This document shows positions 9,223 through 20,500 of a stretch of DNA of 64,000 nucleotides, in pieces. Position 1 is the first letter of the stretch. Every line of letters begins with the position of its first letter. Under the pieces are notes generated by a model. That model saw only the letters and a program-made list of their open reading frames with translations, had not been told where the DNA came from and ran no database searches. The translations under genes were made by a program, and so were the position numbers. Origin of the DNA: Phylloscopus collybita. Taxonomy: Eukaryota; Chordata; Aves; Passeriformes; Phylloscopidae. The DNA lies in contig JAJNNQ010000045.1 in the NCBI GenBank assembly GCA_027886175.1, positions 62,001 through 126,000 of the forward strand, in the 5' to 3' direction.

Positions 9223-9470
9223 ATGGTGGGGATGGGGGCCGGGGGCCTTCGGAGCCCGCTGCGGGCTCTGGGCGCCTCTTTCGCCGCAGCGGTTCCGCTT
9301 CTGCGGGGACTTGGGCTGCCCCGGCTGGATGCTGGCCGAGATCAAGCACAGAATCCCGTGTGCTCTCCCAGCTCGCCCACATCGGCAGCATCTTACCCCA
9401 CGTCTTGGGGACCGTGTCAAGCAGGACCACCCCGTGAATGCGAGCCACAGAGATTCGGTTGTTGGACCAG
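9223..9470 (+). pseudogene. COMMD4-like 5' end (exons 1-2), fragment
   Basis: An ATG at 9223-9225 is followed at once by a GT donor. A 64-bp GC-rich intron ends CCGCAG at 9289, and the next exon opens with RFRFCGDLGCPGWMLAEI (9290-9343), very close to the start of human COMMD4 (M, then RFRFCGDLDCPDWVLAEI). COMMD4 is a COMM-domain protein of the Commander/CCC endosomal sorting system. After 9343 the resemblance stops: the frame continues or shifts by one base into sequence I do not recognise, ending at a good donor CCAG|GTGAGG (9470/9471). No later COMMD4 exon was found to 22 kb, so it is either a fragment or a chimaeric exon. The match covers only 18 residues. Confidence 0.45.
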
Positions 9471-9474
9471 GTGA

Positions 9475-12400
9475 GGACCTATTTCCACGTAGTAATTGTT
9501 TTTGCTGGCTATAATGTCACAGCTGCAGTGTTCCTGGGCTAGGGCTTTGAGTCTCACCAGTGTCGGTTTCAATCAATCATTTGTTTTATTTCCTTCAGTC
9601 TCTCTGGTTTGCCACCCTGGGTCGCACAGAGCTGTGTAAAGGTTCCATCCCAGCCGTATGAAGTCCTGCCAGTGTTTCCAGCAGCAGGTGCTGGGGTCAG
9701 CAAGGGTTGCCTTTTGAGCCTTGTGTTTTACAGAGGGTTACAAACTCTGCCCTTTAGGATCCAGTGTTTATTTCTGAACATTGGCCCTACAGATAATGGG
9801 GATTAGAGTCAGCTCTTGGACCCCCAACACAGGTTTTGTTTCACAAAGACCAGCTGAACTTCCTGAGATAGCACACTGGACTTTGGGATTACTAGTGAAT
9901 GTTGCCAGGTGATTCTTGTGAGGTTGAACTGAGGTGATCTTGTGATTGAGAGCTGCGAACTCCAAGTTTGGGGCAGCTGCAGAGCAGTTTGGTTTCAAAT
10001 AATCCTGCCCAAATACAGTCCACTTGAACCTCTGTCGGGCACTTTTGGATCCCTCCGTGCACTCCTCCTCTGGTCCTTTACCTGTGGGCTCAGAAACACC
10101 TGCCTGCTGGACGGGTGGTTTTTACAGGTACAGATTCACTTTCTTAGAGAAGCCATCAAGTGTAATGAAAATCTGTGGAAAAGTGGTGGTTGATACGATA
10201 GTTTATAGGAGGTCTTGGGCTTTTCTTCTTCCTCTCTTTAACCTGTTATTAGAAGGAACTCCTAAACTGGAAAATTGAAAGTGAGGGGGGGAAAAGTTGC
10301 TTTTCGTTTTTTTAAGTGTTGCTGTGGATTTTGGCATGTCAAGTGACACTACCAAAATAGAATTGGAAAAACTGAACTTCAGGACTCTGCACTTAATTCT
10401 TTTAATGTGCTTGTGTGGGTGCAGGAAATGCCAAATCCCAAAGCAACTCTATATCTGTGACATGAAGTGCAACGTCTTTAAAACCAAGTCCTCAGTGTGG
10501 GCTTTTGACGTGGATGCAAATAGTCTAAATAAAGGCCTTTCTTGTGCCCCCAAAGCCAAAAGAAACCTGCCAAAAGCAGGCCTTCATTGCATGTCTGGGA
10601 TTTCAGTTTGCTGTTGGATTCTTGCCTCCAATCTTCTCTCAGGTTCTTGTGCCAGAGGGGGTCTGACCCCAGAGCCAGACAGGGTGCCTGTTGCCTTGAT
10701 AAATGTGAATGAAATCTGCCAGGTCTGTCAGGAAAGCAAAAACATCCTGGGGTTTGTTTGGCCAAGGATGGAAGATGAAGATGTCCATGCTAGTGGTGGC
10801 TGTGAGTGCTGACAGTTTTGGGTTGTGTGGTGCCTCTGGTCCCTCAGAAGTCGGGACAAGGCTGGAGGAAGGAGGGAAGCTGCAACAGCGACAGCAGTGG
10901 CTATTCCAAACTGCTTGGTCAAGAACTTGGAGAACTAGAAGGACAGATTTCCTCCCTCTTTCTCCCCTTTACTGGGCAGAATATTAAGGTTTTAACCAAG
11001 CTCTCTCTTTTGGGGGTTGTTGTTTGGGTGGGTTTGTTTCTGGCTTTTTCATGTATTTCTAAGTGGTGCAGTGAGGACCAAGTTGCTGGGTGACATGAAT
11101 TCTGACTGGCCTATCACAGAAATAGGCATGTGTGTGTGCACGTGCTTCCTGGCAATTCAGATGTGACGTGGAAATCCTAAGTGAGGATTCCCAGCCTCGG
11201 CCACAGGTGACACAGGCTTCTGAGAATGGAAATGACCTTGGCAGAACAGCAGCTGTGAAGGGAAGCAGAATTAAAGTACATGGAAGCAGAAAAACCAAGT
11301 GAAATGGTACTTCTTGGTCCTGTGTGCACCTCTTGCCTCTGCCCGCTGTGAACACTTTGTGTTGCAGCTCCATGTGGTCCATTTCAATGTTTGTCGGGTT
11401 TGATTTTTGTGTGTGATAAAACCACTGGTCAGTTACTGTGAACAATTCCCCTCCTTTCCTGGACACATCCCTGGAGTTGGCACCAGGCTCCCCCTTACCC
11501 TGGAGGAATTCTCTGCTCCTCTGGAGAGGGGGCGAAGCCAAAGCTTAGGAGCAAAGGAAAACAACCAAACCCCAGGGCATTATGTCCTTGATGCATCCAG
11601 CACCGTGTGTTTTCCAAGTCCCCAGCACGATGAATCTAAACCAGAAAATGCCCGTTCCTTCGCTCCTCCAGCTCTCCCCCCACAGCTCCCCTGCTTCCCC
11701 TGCTCTTATCCTTGGTGTGCCAAGGTCCTGCATCTCCCTGGCTCTCCAGCTGCAGCTCTCCTTGTCCTGGCTGTGGCTGATAAAATATGGGCCTGAGGGG
11801 TTTTTTGGCAGCAATCCATTCTTTTAAAGAACACAAGGAGCTCGCAAGGCAGTAGAGTCTTTAGGAAATATTACCAAAGAAGATGAGGTGCTGGGCAGAG
11901 AGATCAGCCTGTGCTGGTGTCCACACTGCCACGCAGGGCCCTGGGCAAAACTCCAGCTCTCGTGATGTTCAGGGATGCAAGGTCTGAGGGACTGGCTTTG
12001 CCTGTGGCTTTCCAGGTCAGCAGGGACAGGAGGTAATGTGGTGCCAGAACTGTGTCCCACTAGGTTGTGTTTCCCTCTGAGGACAGAGAGTCTGGGCTGA
12101 GGTGAGATTGGTGTGAGTGCTTGGATGAGCAATGCAGGGACGAGGGAGCTCGGAATTCCAGGTGCTGATGGCCATTGCCTTAGGTCTGTTTGGTTTGTGT
12201 GTGTGAGAACTGAGATTTGGGCTGTTGGGAAGAAAGAATGCAATAAATCCACTCCCCGGATATGCGGCCAAGGACTGTGTAGCATGGAAAGGGAGTATTT
12301 ATATGCTCTATGGCCATTTCACCCAAATTCAGGGTGGAGCAGTGATGGGTGTGGGTGGGTTTGGTTCTTCATGGGCTACCCTCTGTTATTCCTTGTGCAG

Positions 12401-15400
12401 CCTTTTCATTCTGTTGTAGGATTAACTGTCCACTACCTTTCTAACAGAACCTGTGAGAGGTCTAGATTTAGGATTAGCATTTGGGTCAGTTCACTACAAA
12501 ATCTTGCCAAGGCCGGAAGACTGGGGAGATGGCTGCTCTCAGCAAAGGTTACTTATTAATACTGTGTCAGATTTCCCTCAGTGCTGGGCAGGAAAGGCAG
12601 GGTTTGGATCAGGAATTCTGCAAACAAGGCCTGTGTGTGTGATGGTTGATTTCTTGTGTTTTTTGGGGGGCGGGGGCTGGCACAGGGACCCTTGCAGATG
12701 CTGATCTGGCACCGGAGCTGTTGCCGTCTGGAGCCATTTAAAAGGTACCATCCTTGAACATTTTGGAGGCTGTTTCCAGAATTCCATTTGTAGCAGGATC
12801 TCGCCGCAGGTGCAGCAGCCCAGCTGAGGGTTCTGACCTCTCTCCAGCCTTGTGCTCACCTTGGAACAGACTGGGGCTGGCTCAGGTTTCCCAGGGAAGC
12901 AGAGGCCACTGAGGCCTGTGCAGCAGGGACCTGCTGGGATTTGCTTTTGCAAATCTGACCTGAAGTTTGTCAAACCAGCACAAAATTCTAATCCCTGTGG
13001 GTTTTGTGGAGGAGGTATTGGTGACCCTGAGAACTAGATCAGAACCAGCTTTTGTGGTGGGAGAGTCTGAGGTCTGTAAATGCCACATTTGGTATGATCT
13101 GTGTGGCTGAGATGAAGTCACGGCCCCAGAGGCTGACGGTTTCTGGTCATTCCTGTCCCCAGCCTGCTGCTGACCCAGAGGGATCTGCTCTGCTTTCAGG
13201 CTGTCCGTGCTGGAGCACCCTGGTCCCTGCAGTGCCCAAGGCCCGAGACAGAGAGCCTGGTCCCTGCCCAAAGGGACCTTTGGCACCTTGTCAGGAATGT
13301 GGCTGCAGCCCTGGGAGCAGCTCAGAGGTGAGAACTGGAGCTGTGTTTGAGACTGATCCACGTCAGGTCAGTGTTTATCAGAAATAATTTCAGAATAATT
13401 AGAAATTTTAGAAAAATACAGCTAAAAATCTCACCTCTCTCCCCCCTAAGTTATCCCAGTTTTTCCCAGGCAAGAGCTGTAAGGAATTCAGGCAGGGGAA
13501 ATGACATCAGGGAACAGCTGAAAATTCAAAGGCAGAAAGAGAACTTCTACCAGCAAAGGGCAGGAAAGGAGAGAGGTTTCAGAAAACATTTCTGTGGTCT
13601 AATTAATAATTATTTCTGATTCCCCAGTGAGAAGAACATGAGCTCACAGCCATTCAGGCCTGACAGTTCCCTGCAGTGAGAGCTCAGCACACAATCATCC
13701 ACAGAAGCAAGTCCAGCATCTGGAAGAAAAAACCAAAAAACACAAGACAGAAGAAAAGGTGATTTATTTTGCTTCAAAGTTATTTCCAATTCTTAAAGTC
13801 CAACCGGCATTTGCTCTTGATGTTGGTTGGGTGAATCATGAGCAGTGGGCATGGGTCATGGCACTCATTTAGCTGAAAACCTGGTGTAGTGTAGAGGGGA
13901 CACAAGACCTGTTAGTGTAGGAAAATGTGAGAGGGTGTCGAGGGGAGTGAGGTGGCATTTCTGAGGGCATTGCTGAGGTAATGGAAGGGAGCCCAGCAGA
14001 CAATTGCCCCGGGAAATCCAAGGCCCCTGGGGACCACAGCCAGGGCTCTCCAGGGGTAGTGGTGAGGGGTCAGCACTTGGGACTCACTGTGTCCTCCTTC
14101 CTTGGCAGCAGCCGGCGGGGAAGGGAGAAGAGGCTCCGTGTGGGACGAGGCTGCAAAAAAACGAGCAGAGGAGTGGCCTCGGGCTGGAGAGGGGCAGGAG
14201 AAAGGCACCGTGGGCAAAGGGACCTCCCTGCTGTCACCAGGGCGCCCGTGGGGAACAGAACGGACACTTGGAGGGCAAATGGAGGTGAGGAGTGGAGGGT
14301 TTGGAGCAAAATCTTCACCTCCAGGGAACAAGTCGGGGATATTTTTGAGTGAAAAGCTGAGGTCACGCGTCTAACCACCTTGGCCCAGGTTGTGTTTGCA
14401 CCAAGTGGCACCAGAGGTGAAGGTCAAGCCAAAGCCAACCCTGCTTGACCTCTAAATTCCAGGGTAAGTTTTAAAGGCTGCCAATTGAGGGATTAAAAAT
14501 ACATAAAAAATGAAAATCAAGAGCATTCATGAGATTCCTGGGAATCCCATCATTACCTTGTTGTCATAGAATTCTTAACAGAGTGTTGAGCTCTAGATGA
14601 CAACAATGCATTTCTTTATTTGGATTATTGGCTCTGTGGGATTTGGGGTTTATTTGGGTTTTAAAGCCCTCATGGTGGGCCTGACACTGCTCAGGAGCTG
14701 GTAGGAGACACAGAGTCAGAGCTCCTGGCAGACACAGGGTGTTTTCCCCCAGAGCAGGTTTCAGAGCAATTGCCTGGGACTTGGATTGTCCCTCTGGGTG
14801 ATGTCAGTTGCTGTGATTTTTGTAATTCCCTAAGTTTGAGTCCCCAAACTTCCCAGCCCAGGGGCTTGAGCTGACAGGGCAGCACCAAGATTGTTCTCTG
14901 TGCGGTGCCTGGATTCAGGGTTCACTGTCACCTTTGCTAGTTTAGAGGAATTATACCCATGGCCCCAAATTCCCTGCTCAATTCTCACTGCAATAACCTC
15001 CCAGTGCCTCATGGGGCCTGGATATTCCCATGCAGAGCTGCTGCTTGACTGCCAGCTGTGCCAGGAACCGGCAGAGGTTCCAAGGAAGCTCAGGGGGCTT
15101 GGGACAGGAGAGGTCTCTATTTCTTAGAATTGGCTAATTATAACCCTTATCCCCTGCAGGGTCACTTGGCAGAGTTGCCTGGAATTCAACAGATTCCAGC
15201 CCCCTGAGCTCGAGCTCCTGTGGATATTTTAAAGCAGGAGAAGGCAGTGGCCAGACGCGCTCCCGGCCTGTGCTGAGGCAGCCCCTGTGCCCACGGGAGG
15301 ACATCTCTCCCTGCAGCAGCTCAGCTCCTTTCAGAGCCTCAGCAGTGGCCTCTGCAAGTTCTTTTCCCTCAGGAAAGAGATGCACAACCCTGCCTTCAGC

Positions 15401-16650
15401 ACACCTCCAGTGGGACCCACCTGCAAAGGCTTCCCCTCACTTCTGCACTTCCAGCTGGCTCCGTGAAAAACTCCAGACTTCATCCAAATAAACTCCATCC
15501 CACTGAAACCTTTGATTTTCAGGCATCTCCAAGGGCTGTTGCTGGGGATTGAATTTCCATGAGGGAAGATTGCCTTGGCTTTAATGCTGCTGCTGGATGA
15601 TGTCCTCAGGCTGGAAGGGAGGGGATTTGGGGTGGCCAGGACATACCTGGCAGCTGTTTGGGAGCTCTGGGAGGGTTGGCACCGGGAATTGCTGTCTGAG
15701 CCCCTCTGCAAACCCAGCGTGCCACCATTCCCAGGTAATGGCAGCTGTTCCTTGAGGATCTTCTGGGCTGTTTGGGGGCCTCTGTCCAGGCTGAAGCACC
15801 TCCAGGTGCCTGTTGAGAGCAGCCCCTGGCCGAGGAGCTGCAGGCAGCCCTTCAGCCGTGTCTGTGCCAGCCCTGTTTGAGCCCCCCAGTGCCCGTCCCT
15901 GGGACGTGTGCCTGGCACCCTGCGTGCCACGGGCAGGACACTGCGGGCACAGCTCCTCCCCTGCAGAGCCCAAGGACAAGAAAGAGGTGCTGCTCGCCTT
16001 GCTGGGGCTGCCACCTCCTTCCTCCCTGTGTTTCCAGCCACCCAAGACACACAGAGGGAACACCAAGGAACCTTGCTGGCAGCAAGGGGGGCACCGAGGC
16101 CTCTATGCAGCTCTGGGCCAGAGCAGCAGCCCTGGCCTCAGCAGCCACCATCATTTTGGCCTGGCAACACTCACCTGCAGGAAACGCCCCTCAGCAGGTG
16201 GGACCAGCCCCGCCTCTCTGCAGAACTGTGGCCGTGCAGCAAAGGGAAGCCTCAGGGCTTGTCCTGCTCATTTCTGCCTGGGAAGGGACATTGTGTTAGC
16301 CCTTCTACGACTGTTGGCTAAATCCTGGAAAGGGCAGGCAATGAGCGTTACGGGAAGAGTTTTGTGCTGTCACGTTAGGTGCCAGCCAGTTCTGCCCGAG
16401 AGCCCCTGCAGGGGCTGGTGTGTAAAGCAGCTTTAGCAGAAAAGGTGCTGCAGTTCCCTTCGTGGTGCCAAGGATTCCCATCCTGGGGAGATCCACCCCC
16501 AGGACTCAGAGATTGGCTCAGGTGGTTGGAGCAGAGTCCTAGTAATGTCCAGGTTGTGAGTTAATTCTCAGCTGGTCCATTAGTCAGATTTTAGGATCCC
16601 TCTCAAGCTCAGGATATCCTGTGATCCAGAAATAAAGAGGAAAAGTCTCA
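9475..16650. other. No gene recognised
   Basis: About 7.2 kb of unremarkable mixed-composition sequence. Many short open frames occur on both strands, none longer than 239 codons and none with recognisable domains or paired splice sites. It could be intronic to the plus-strand exon at 9.47 kb. Confidence 0.5.
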
Positions 16651-16679
16651 GCAGAGTTTTAATAAAAGATGTTTTGCCG

Positions 16680-17495
16680 TGGCAGAGTGTGAGTTGCAAA
16701 GCACGGGGGAGGGAGGAGGAGCACCTCACCCGGCAGGTGTTGGAGAAACAGCCGGAGCAGAACCGTGCCCCGGGGCCCCGGCCGAGTGGCTGCTCCCAGC
16801 CACGGTGCTCCAGCCCCGCCGGTTCCCAAGGGTGCGGCAGGTGAAGCCCCACAGGTGTGCGGACACGGGGAAGGGGGAGCCAGGCGATGCTCTCCCCTGA
16901 GGGGTGCGGTGGCTTCAGGGGTGACGGAGCGGGGGCTTTGCACACCCGCGGGGGGTACGGGCGGTACCCGCGGGATGGGGGCACCAAGAGCGGCGGGATT
17001 TAGGGGGGGCCGGGGGTGGGCGCGGCACTCCCCATGCCCCGGCCGCGATCCGGCGTCTGCATGAGGACGTATCGCCGCCGTTCTCCCGTGCGCGGTTACC
17101 GGCAAAGCCCCGGTTGCCTGCGGCCGCAGCAGCACCGTGCTCGGAGCCCCACGCCGGCCGCGGCCGAAGGAGCGGCTCCTGCTGCCGGTAACGGCCTCGA
17201 TCCGTACGTACCCTGCCGGCCAGGGGAGAGGCGGCACCGCTCGGGACTCCCGGCTGACACCGACAGGAGCCGGCCCCGGCCCCCGGCCCTACCTCAGCGC
17301 CTCGGACTCCGCGCAGCACCGGGAGCAGCCGCTGGCTTGGGGTTCCGCACAGCGCTCCGAGCGCCGGTCCCGCCGCATCCGCAGAGGAGCATGCGCACAG
17401 GGAGCGAGGGGGCGGCGGCTCCGCCGCAATTGAGGGGCGCGGGCGGGGCGGGGCCCCGGGGGGCGGGCCCGGCCCAGCTGTGACGGGCGGGACCT
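16680..17495. promoter_or_regulatory. CpG island
   Basis: CpG-dense, GC-rich stretch, densest at about 17000-17460, leading into the inverted repeat. It is probably an active or former promoter region. Arg/Pro/Ala-rich frames in all phases are compositional. No specific gene is recognised. Confidence 0.6.
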
Positions 17496-17545
17496 GCACA
17501 GGTGCGCGGGGCCCCGGAGCGGCTGCGCGGGGCGGGGCCGCGGGG

Positions 17546-17552
17546 ATTTAAT
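17546..17552 (+). promoter_or_regulatory. TATA-like ATTTAAT, left arm
   Basis: ATTTAAT in a CpG-rich context. The inverted arm has GATTTAATC on the minus strand at about 20016-20008. Conservation in both arms suggests a core promoter; this is inference. Confidence 0.35.
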
Positions 17553-18369
17553 CCACGGGGAGGGGAGCTACGAGCCATTTGCCCCTCGGCGCTCGGAGCG
17601 GGAGGTAGCTGCCGCTCTTTCTCTCTGCCTCTTCTATACTTTTCTGCTTTTCTTTCTCTGTACCTCTCCTTTCACCCCTCCCTTTCTCCCCTCCCCCACC
17701 TCCCACACCCTCCCCCCCCCCCTACCCCCCCCCCTCCCTCTCCCCCCTAGCCCTCCCCTCCTTCCCCCCCCCCCGGGCCCGCGGCCCCTCATCCTCCCTC
17801 TCCTTTCTCTACCCTCCCCTCCTCCCCCGGCCCTGTCACCCCCACTCCCCCTCTCTCCTCCCTCCCTTCCCTACTCCCCCCTTCTCCCTAGGTCTCCCGT
17901 CCTTCCCCCCCCCGGCCCTGTCGCCCCTCACTCCCCCTCTCTCCTCTTTCCCCCCCGCTCTCCCCCCTGGTCCACCCCTCCTTCCCCCCCTCCCCGGCCC
18001 CGTGGCCCCCCACTCCCCCTCCCTATCCCTTTACAAATGGCAGCCCTACCCTACCCTCTATTCTTCTCCTCCGCCTTTCATCTTCCTTCCCCCCAGTCCT
18101 GGCTCCCCCTGCCCCCTGTCCCTGCTCCCCTTCCCTCTCCCAGTTCTGCCCCCACCTGCCTTCAACCCTCCTCTTCCTTCCTCCACCGTTCCTTCCCCCC
18201 ACCCCGCCTCCGCCTGCCCCTTCTCCCTGCTGCCCTGCACAGCCCAACACCCCCACCTGCCCTCTGTCCTGGACTCACCCACCCCGACCCCCCCATCTGC
18301 CCCCTGTTCCCATCCTCTGTCCTCCCCTCTCTTTCTTCTCCCGCAGCCGCGGGGCTGGGGGTGCCGGAC

Positions 18370-18379
18370 AATAAATAAA
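18370..18379 (+). terminator. Tandem poly(A) signals, left arm
   Basis: Two overlapping AATAAA (18370-18375 and 18374-18379) lie just after an acceptor-like CCCGCAG at about 18341-18347. The right arm has AATAAA on the minus strand at 19526-19521, after an equivalent acceptor-like site. Confidence 0.5.
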
Positions 18380-18940
18380 GCCCAAGGGCCGGAGCCCGGC
18401 GCCCCCTGCCCTCGCTGGAAACCCCCACACGGGGACGGCGCCGCTCGGCGCCCTGTCACCCCACACAGTGCCCCACACCGCCGGGGCTCCGGCTTTCCCC
18501 ACATCACCCTGGGGTGCCCCGGCAGGGTCGGGGCTGGGGTTGTTGGGGGAATCCCTCACTGGGGGAGGGGGGTCCCGGGGTGGGGGGGTTGAGGTTTGGG
18601 GGGGCCCCCTCATTAGGAGGGGGTCGGGGGGGGGGGGGGCGGGGGGGTTAGGGGGGCAGGGCCCCCTCCGGAGGAGGGGGTCCCTGGGGGGGGTTGGGGG
18701 GGCAGGGCCCCCTCCGGAGGAGGGGGTCCCTGGGGGGGGGTCGGGGTGGACCCCCTCCGGAGGGGGGGGTCCGGGGGAGGGGGCGGGGCGGAGGGGGGCA
18801 CTCCCCCCCTCCAGTCCCCGCCTCCTCTCCCGGATCCCCGCCTCCGGACGGGCCTCGCCCCGGCCCCCCTCCCCGGGACCCCCTCCCCCGGACCGGGGCC
18901 CGGGGGGGAGGGAGGGGGGCGGGTGGGGGGAGAAGCGGGG

Positions 18941-18959
18941 GACGTCACGTCACTCAGCA
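18941..18959 (+). promoter_or_regulatory. CRE/AP-1-like cluster at the centre of the inverted repeat
   Basis: GACGTCACGTCACTCAGCA contains two overlapping ACGTCA half-sites and, on the minus strand, TGCTGAGTGACG, which resembles a MARE/AP-1 half. It lies in the unpaired spacer between the arms. Function is inference. Confidence 0.35.
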
Positions 18960-19520
18960 GTGCGAACAGACATGTCACCAAACAGAGAAACGGCCCCTCC
19001 CCCTCCGGCCCCCCCACCCCGCCCGCCCCCCTCCCTCCCCCCGGGCCCCGGTCCGGCGGAGGGGGTCCCGGGGAGGGGGCCGGGGCGAGCCCCGTCCGGA
19101 GGCGGGGATCCGGGAGAGGAGGCGGGGACTGGAGGGGGGGAGTGCCCCCCTCCGCCCCGCCCCCTCCCCCGGACCCCCCCCTCCGGAGGGGGCCCACCCC
19201 GACCCCCCCCCAGGGACCCCCTCCTCCGGAGGGGGCCCTGCCCCCCCAACCCCCCCGCCCCCCCCCCCCCCCCGGACCCCCTCCTAATGAGGGGGCCCCC
19301 CCAAACCTCAACCCCCCCACCCCGGGACCTCCCTCCCCCAACGAGACCCCCCCGCCCCAGCCGCAGCCCCGACCCCGCCGGGGCACCCCAGCGTGATGTG
19401 GGGAAAGCCGCAGCCCCGGCGGTGTGGGGCGCTGTATGGGGTGACAGGGCGCCGGGCGGCGCTGTCCCCGTGTGGGGGCTTCCAGCGAGGGCGGGGGGCG
19501 CCGGGCTCCGGCCCTTGGGC

Positions 19521-19526
19521 TTTATT
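19521..19526 (-). terminator. Poly(A) signal, right arm
   Basis: AATAAA on the minus strand at the mirror-image position of the left-arm signal. Confidence 0.45.
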
Positions 19527-20089
19527 ATCCGGCACCCCCGAGCCCCGCGGCTGCGGGAAAGAGGGAAAGGGGAGAAGCAGCAGGGGATGAGACGGGGTAG
19601 GGAGGGGAGTCGGAGTGTGGAGGGAAGCGGGAGGGGAAGGGAAAGAACGAGTGGGGGGAAAGAGAAAGGCTGGACAGAGGAGGGGGACAGGGGGAATAGA
19701 AGGAGCGGGGTAGGGAGAGAAGAGGAAGGAGCGGGGAGGGAAGAGGAAAAATAAGGGGAATAGGGGGAGGAGGAAGGGTAGACAAGGGTATAGGAGGGGA
19801 GGGCTGAAAGGTGAGGGAAAGGGGTCGGCTTTGGGGACGAGGGGGAAAGGGAGAGAAAGAAGGGGAACACGGGGTGAAAGAAGGAGGGATAGAGGGAAGG
19901 AAAAGGGAAGCCGAAGCCCGTCCTGTCCCGGGCTGCGGACCCCGGACAGCAACCACGCGCTCCAACACGCTCGCTCTGAGCAAATGGCGGCGGCGGTGAC
20001 TGCGGGCGATTAAATCACCTCGGCCCCGCCCCGCGCAGGCGCCCTGAGTCCCCGCGCAGGCGCCCTGGGTCCCCGCGCACCTGTGCCGG

Positions 20090-20500
20090 GCCCGGGACCC
20101 TCCCCCGGGACCGCCCGGGACCGCCCCCGGGACCGCCCCCGGGACCGCCCGGGACCGCCCCCGGGACCGCCCCCGGGACCGCCCCCGGGACCGCCCGGGA
20201 CCGCCCCCGGGACCGCCCTCGGGACCGCCCGGGACGGCCCCCGGGACCGCCCCCGGGACCGCCCCCGGGACCGCCCCCGGGACCGCCCTCAGGACCGCCC
20301 GGGACCCGCCTCCGGGACCGCCCTCGGGACCGCCCGGGACCGCCCCCGGGACCGCCCTCAGGAACGCCCGGGACCGCCCCCGGGACCGCCCTCAGGAACG
20401 CCCGGGTCCGCCCCCGGGACCGCCCCCGGGACCGCCCGGGACCGCCCTCGGGACCGCCCGGGACCGCCCTCGGGACCGTCCCCGGGACAGCCCAGTACCG
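20090..20500. repeat. GGGACCGCCC minisatellite
   Basis: About 400 bp of tandem CGGGACCGCC words with variants (CCCGGGACCGCCC, CCTCGGGACCG, CCTCAGGAACG). The long Arg/Pro/Asp/Gly open frames on both strands reflect the repeat and are not genes. Confidence 0.9.

Larger units (their letters stand above)
17496..20086. repeat. 2.6-kb inverted repeat with tail-to-tail transcription-unit-like arms
   Basis: The outermost 16 bp match exactly in inverted orientation (GCACAGGTGCGCGGGG at 17496, CCCCGCGCACCTGTGC at 20071). From the outside in, each arm carries the same landmarks: ATTTAAT (17546-17552; inverse at about 20009-20015), a GCCATTTG box, a long pyrimidine tract, CCCGCAG|CCGCGGGGCT, an AATAAA, and the sequence GCCCAAGGGCCGGAGCCCGG. 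The arms differ by substitutions and by the length of the pyrimidine tract. The centre, about 18925-19010, is unpaired. This is not a known transposon as far as I can tell. Confidence 0.8.

Noticed and set aside
10297..10812. 171-codon plus-strand frame at 10.3-10.8 kb
   Set aside because: No homology recognised and no splice-site support. Kept as unassigned sequence.
15331..16050. 239-codon minus-strand frame at 15.3-16.1 kb
   Set aside because: No recognised family, overlaps equally long frames on the other strand, and GC-rich composition explains the lack of stops.
18468..19870. Very long open frames (up to 428 codons) on both strands across 18.5-19.9 kb
   Set aside because: Gly/Pro/Arg-rich frames occur in several phases and both strands of a GC-extreme inverted repeat with no stop-rich composition. 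No domain and no codon periodicity specific to one frame.
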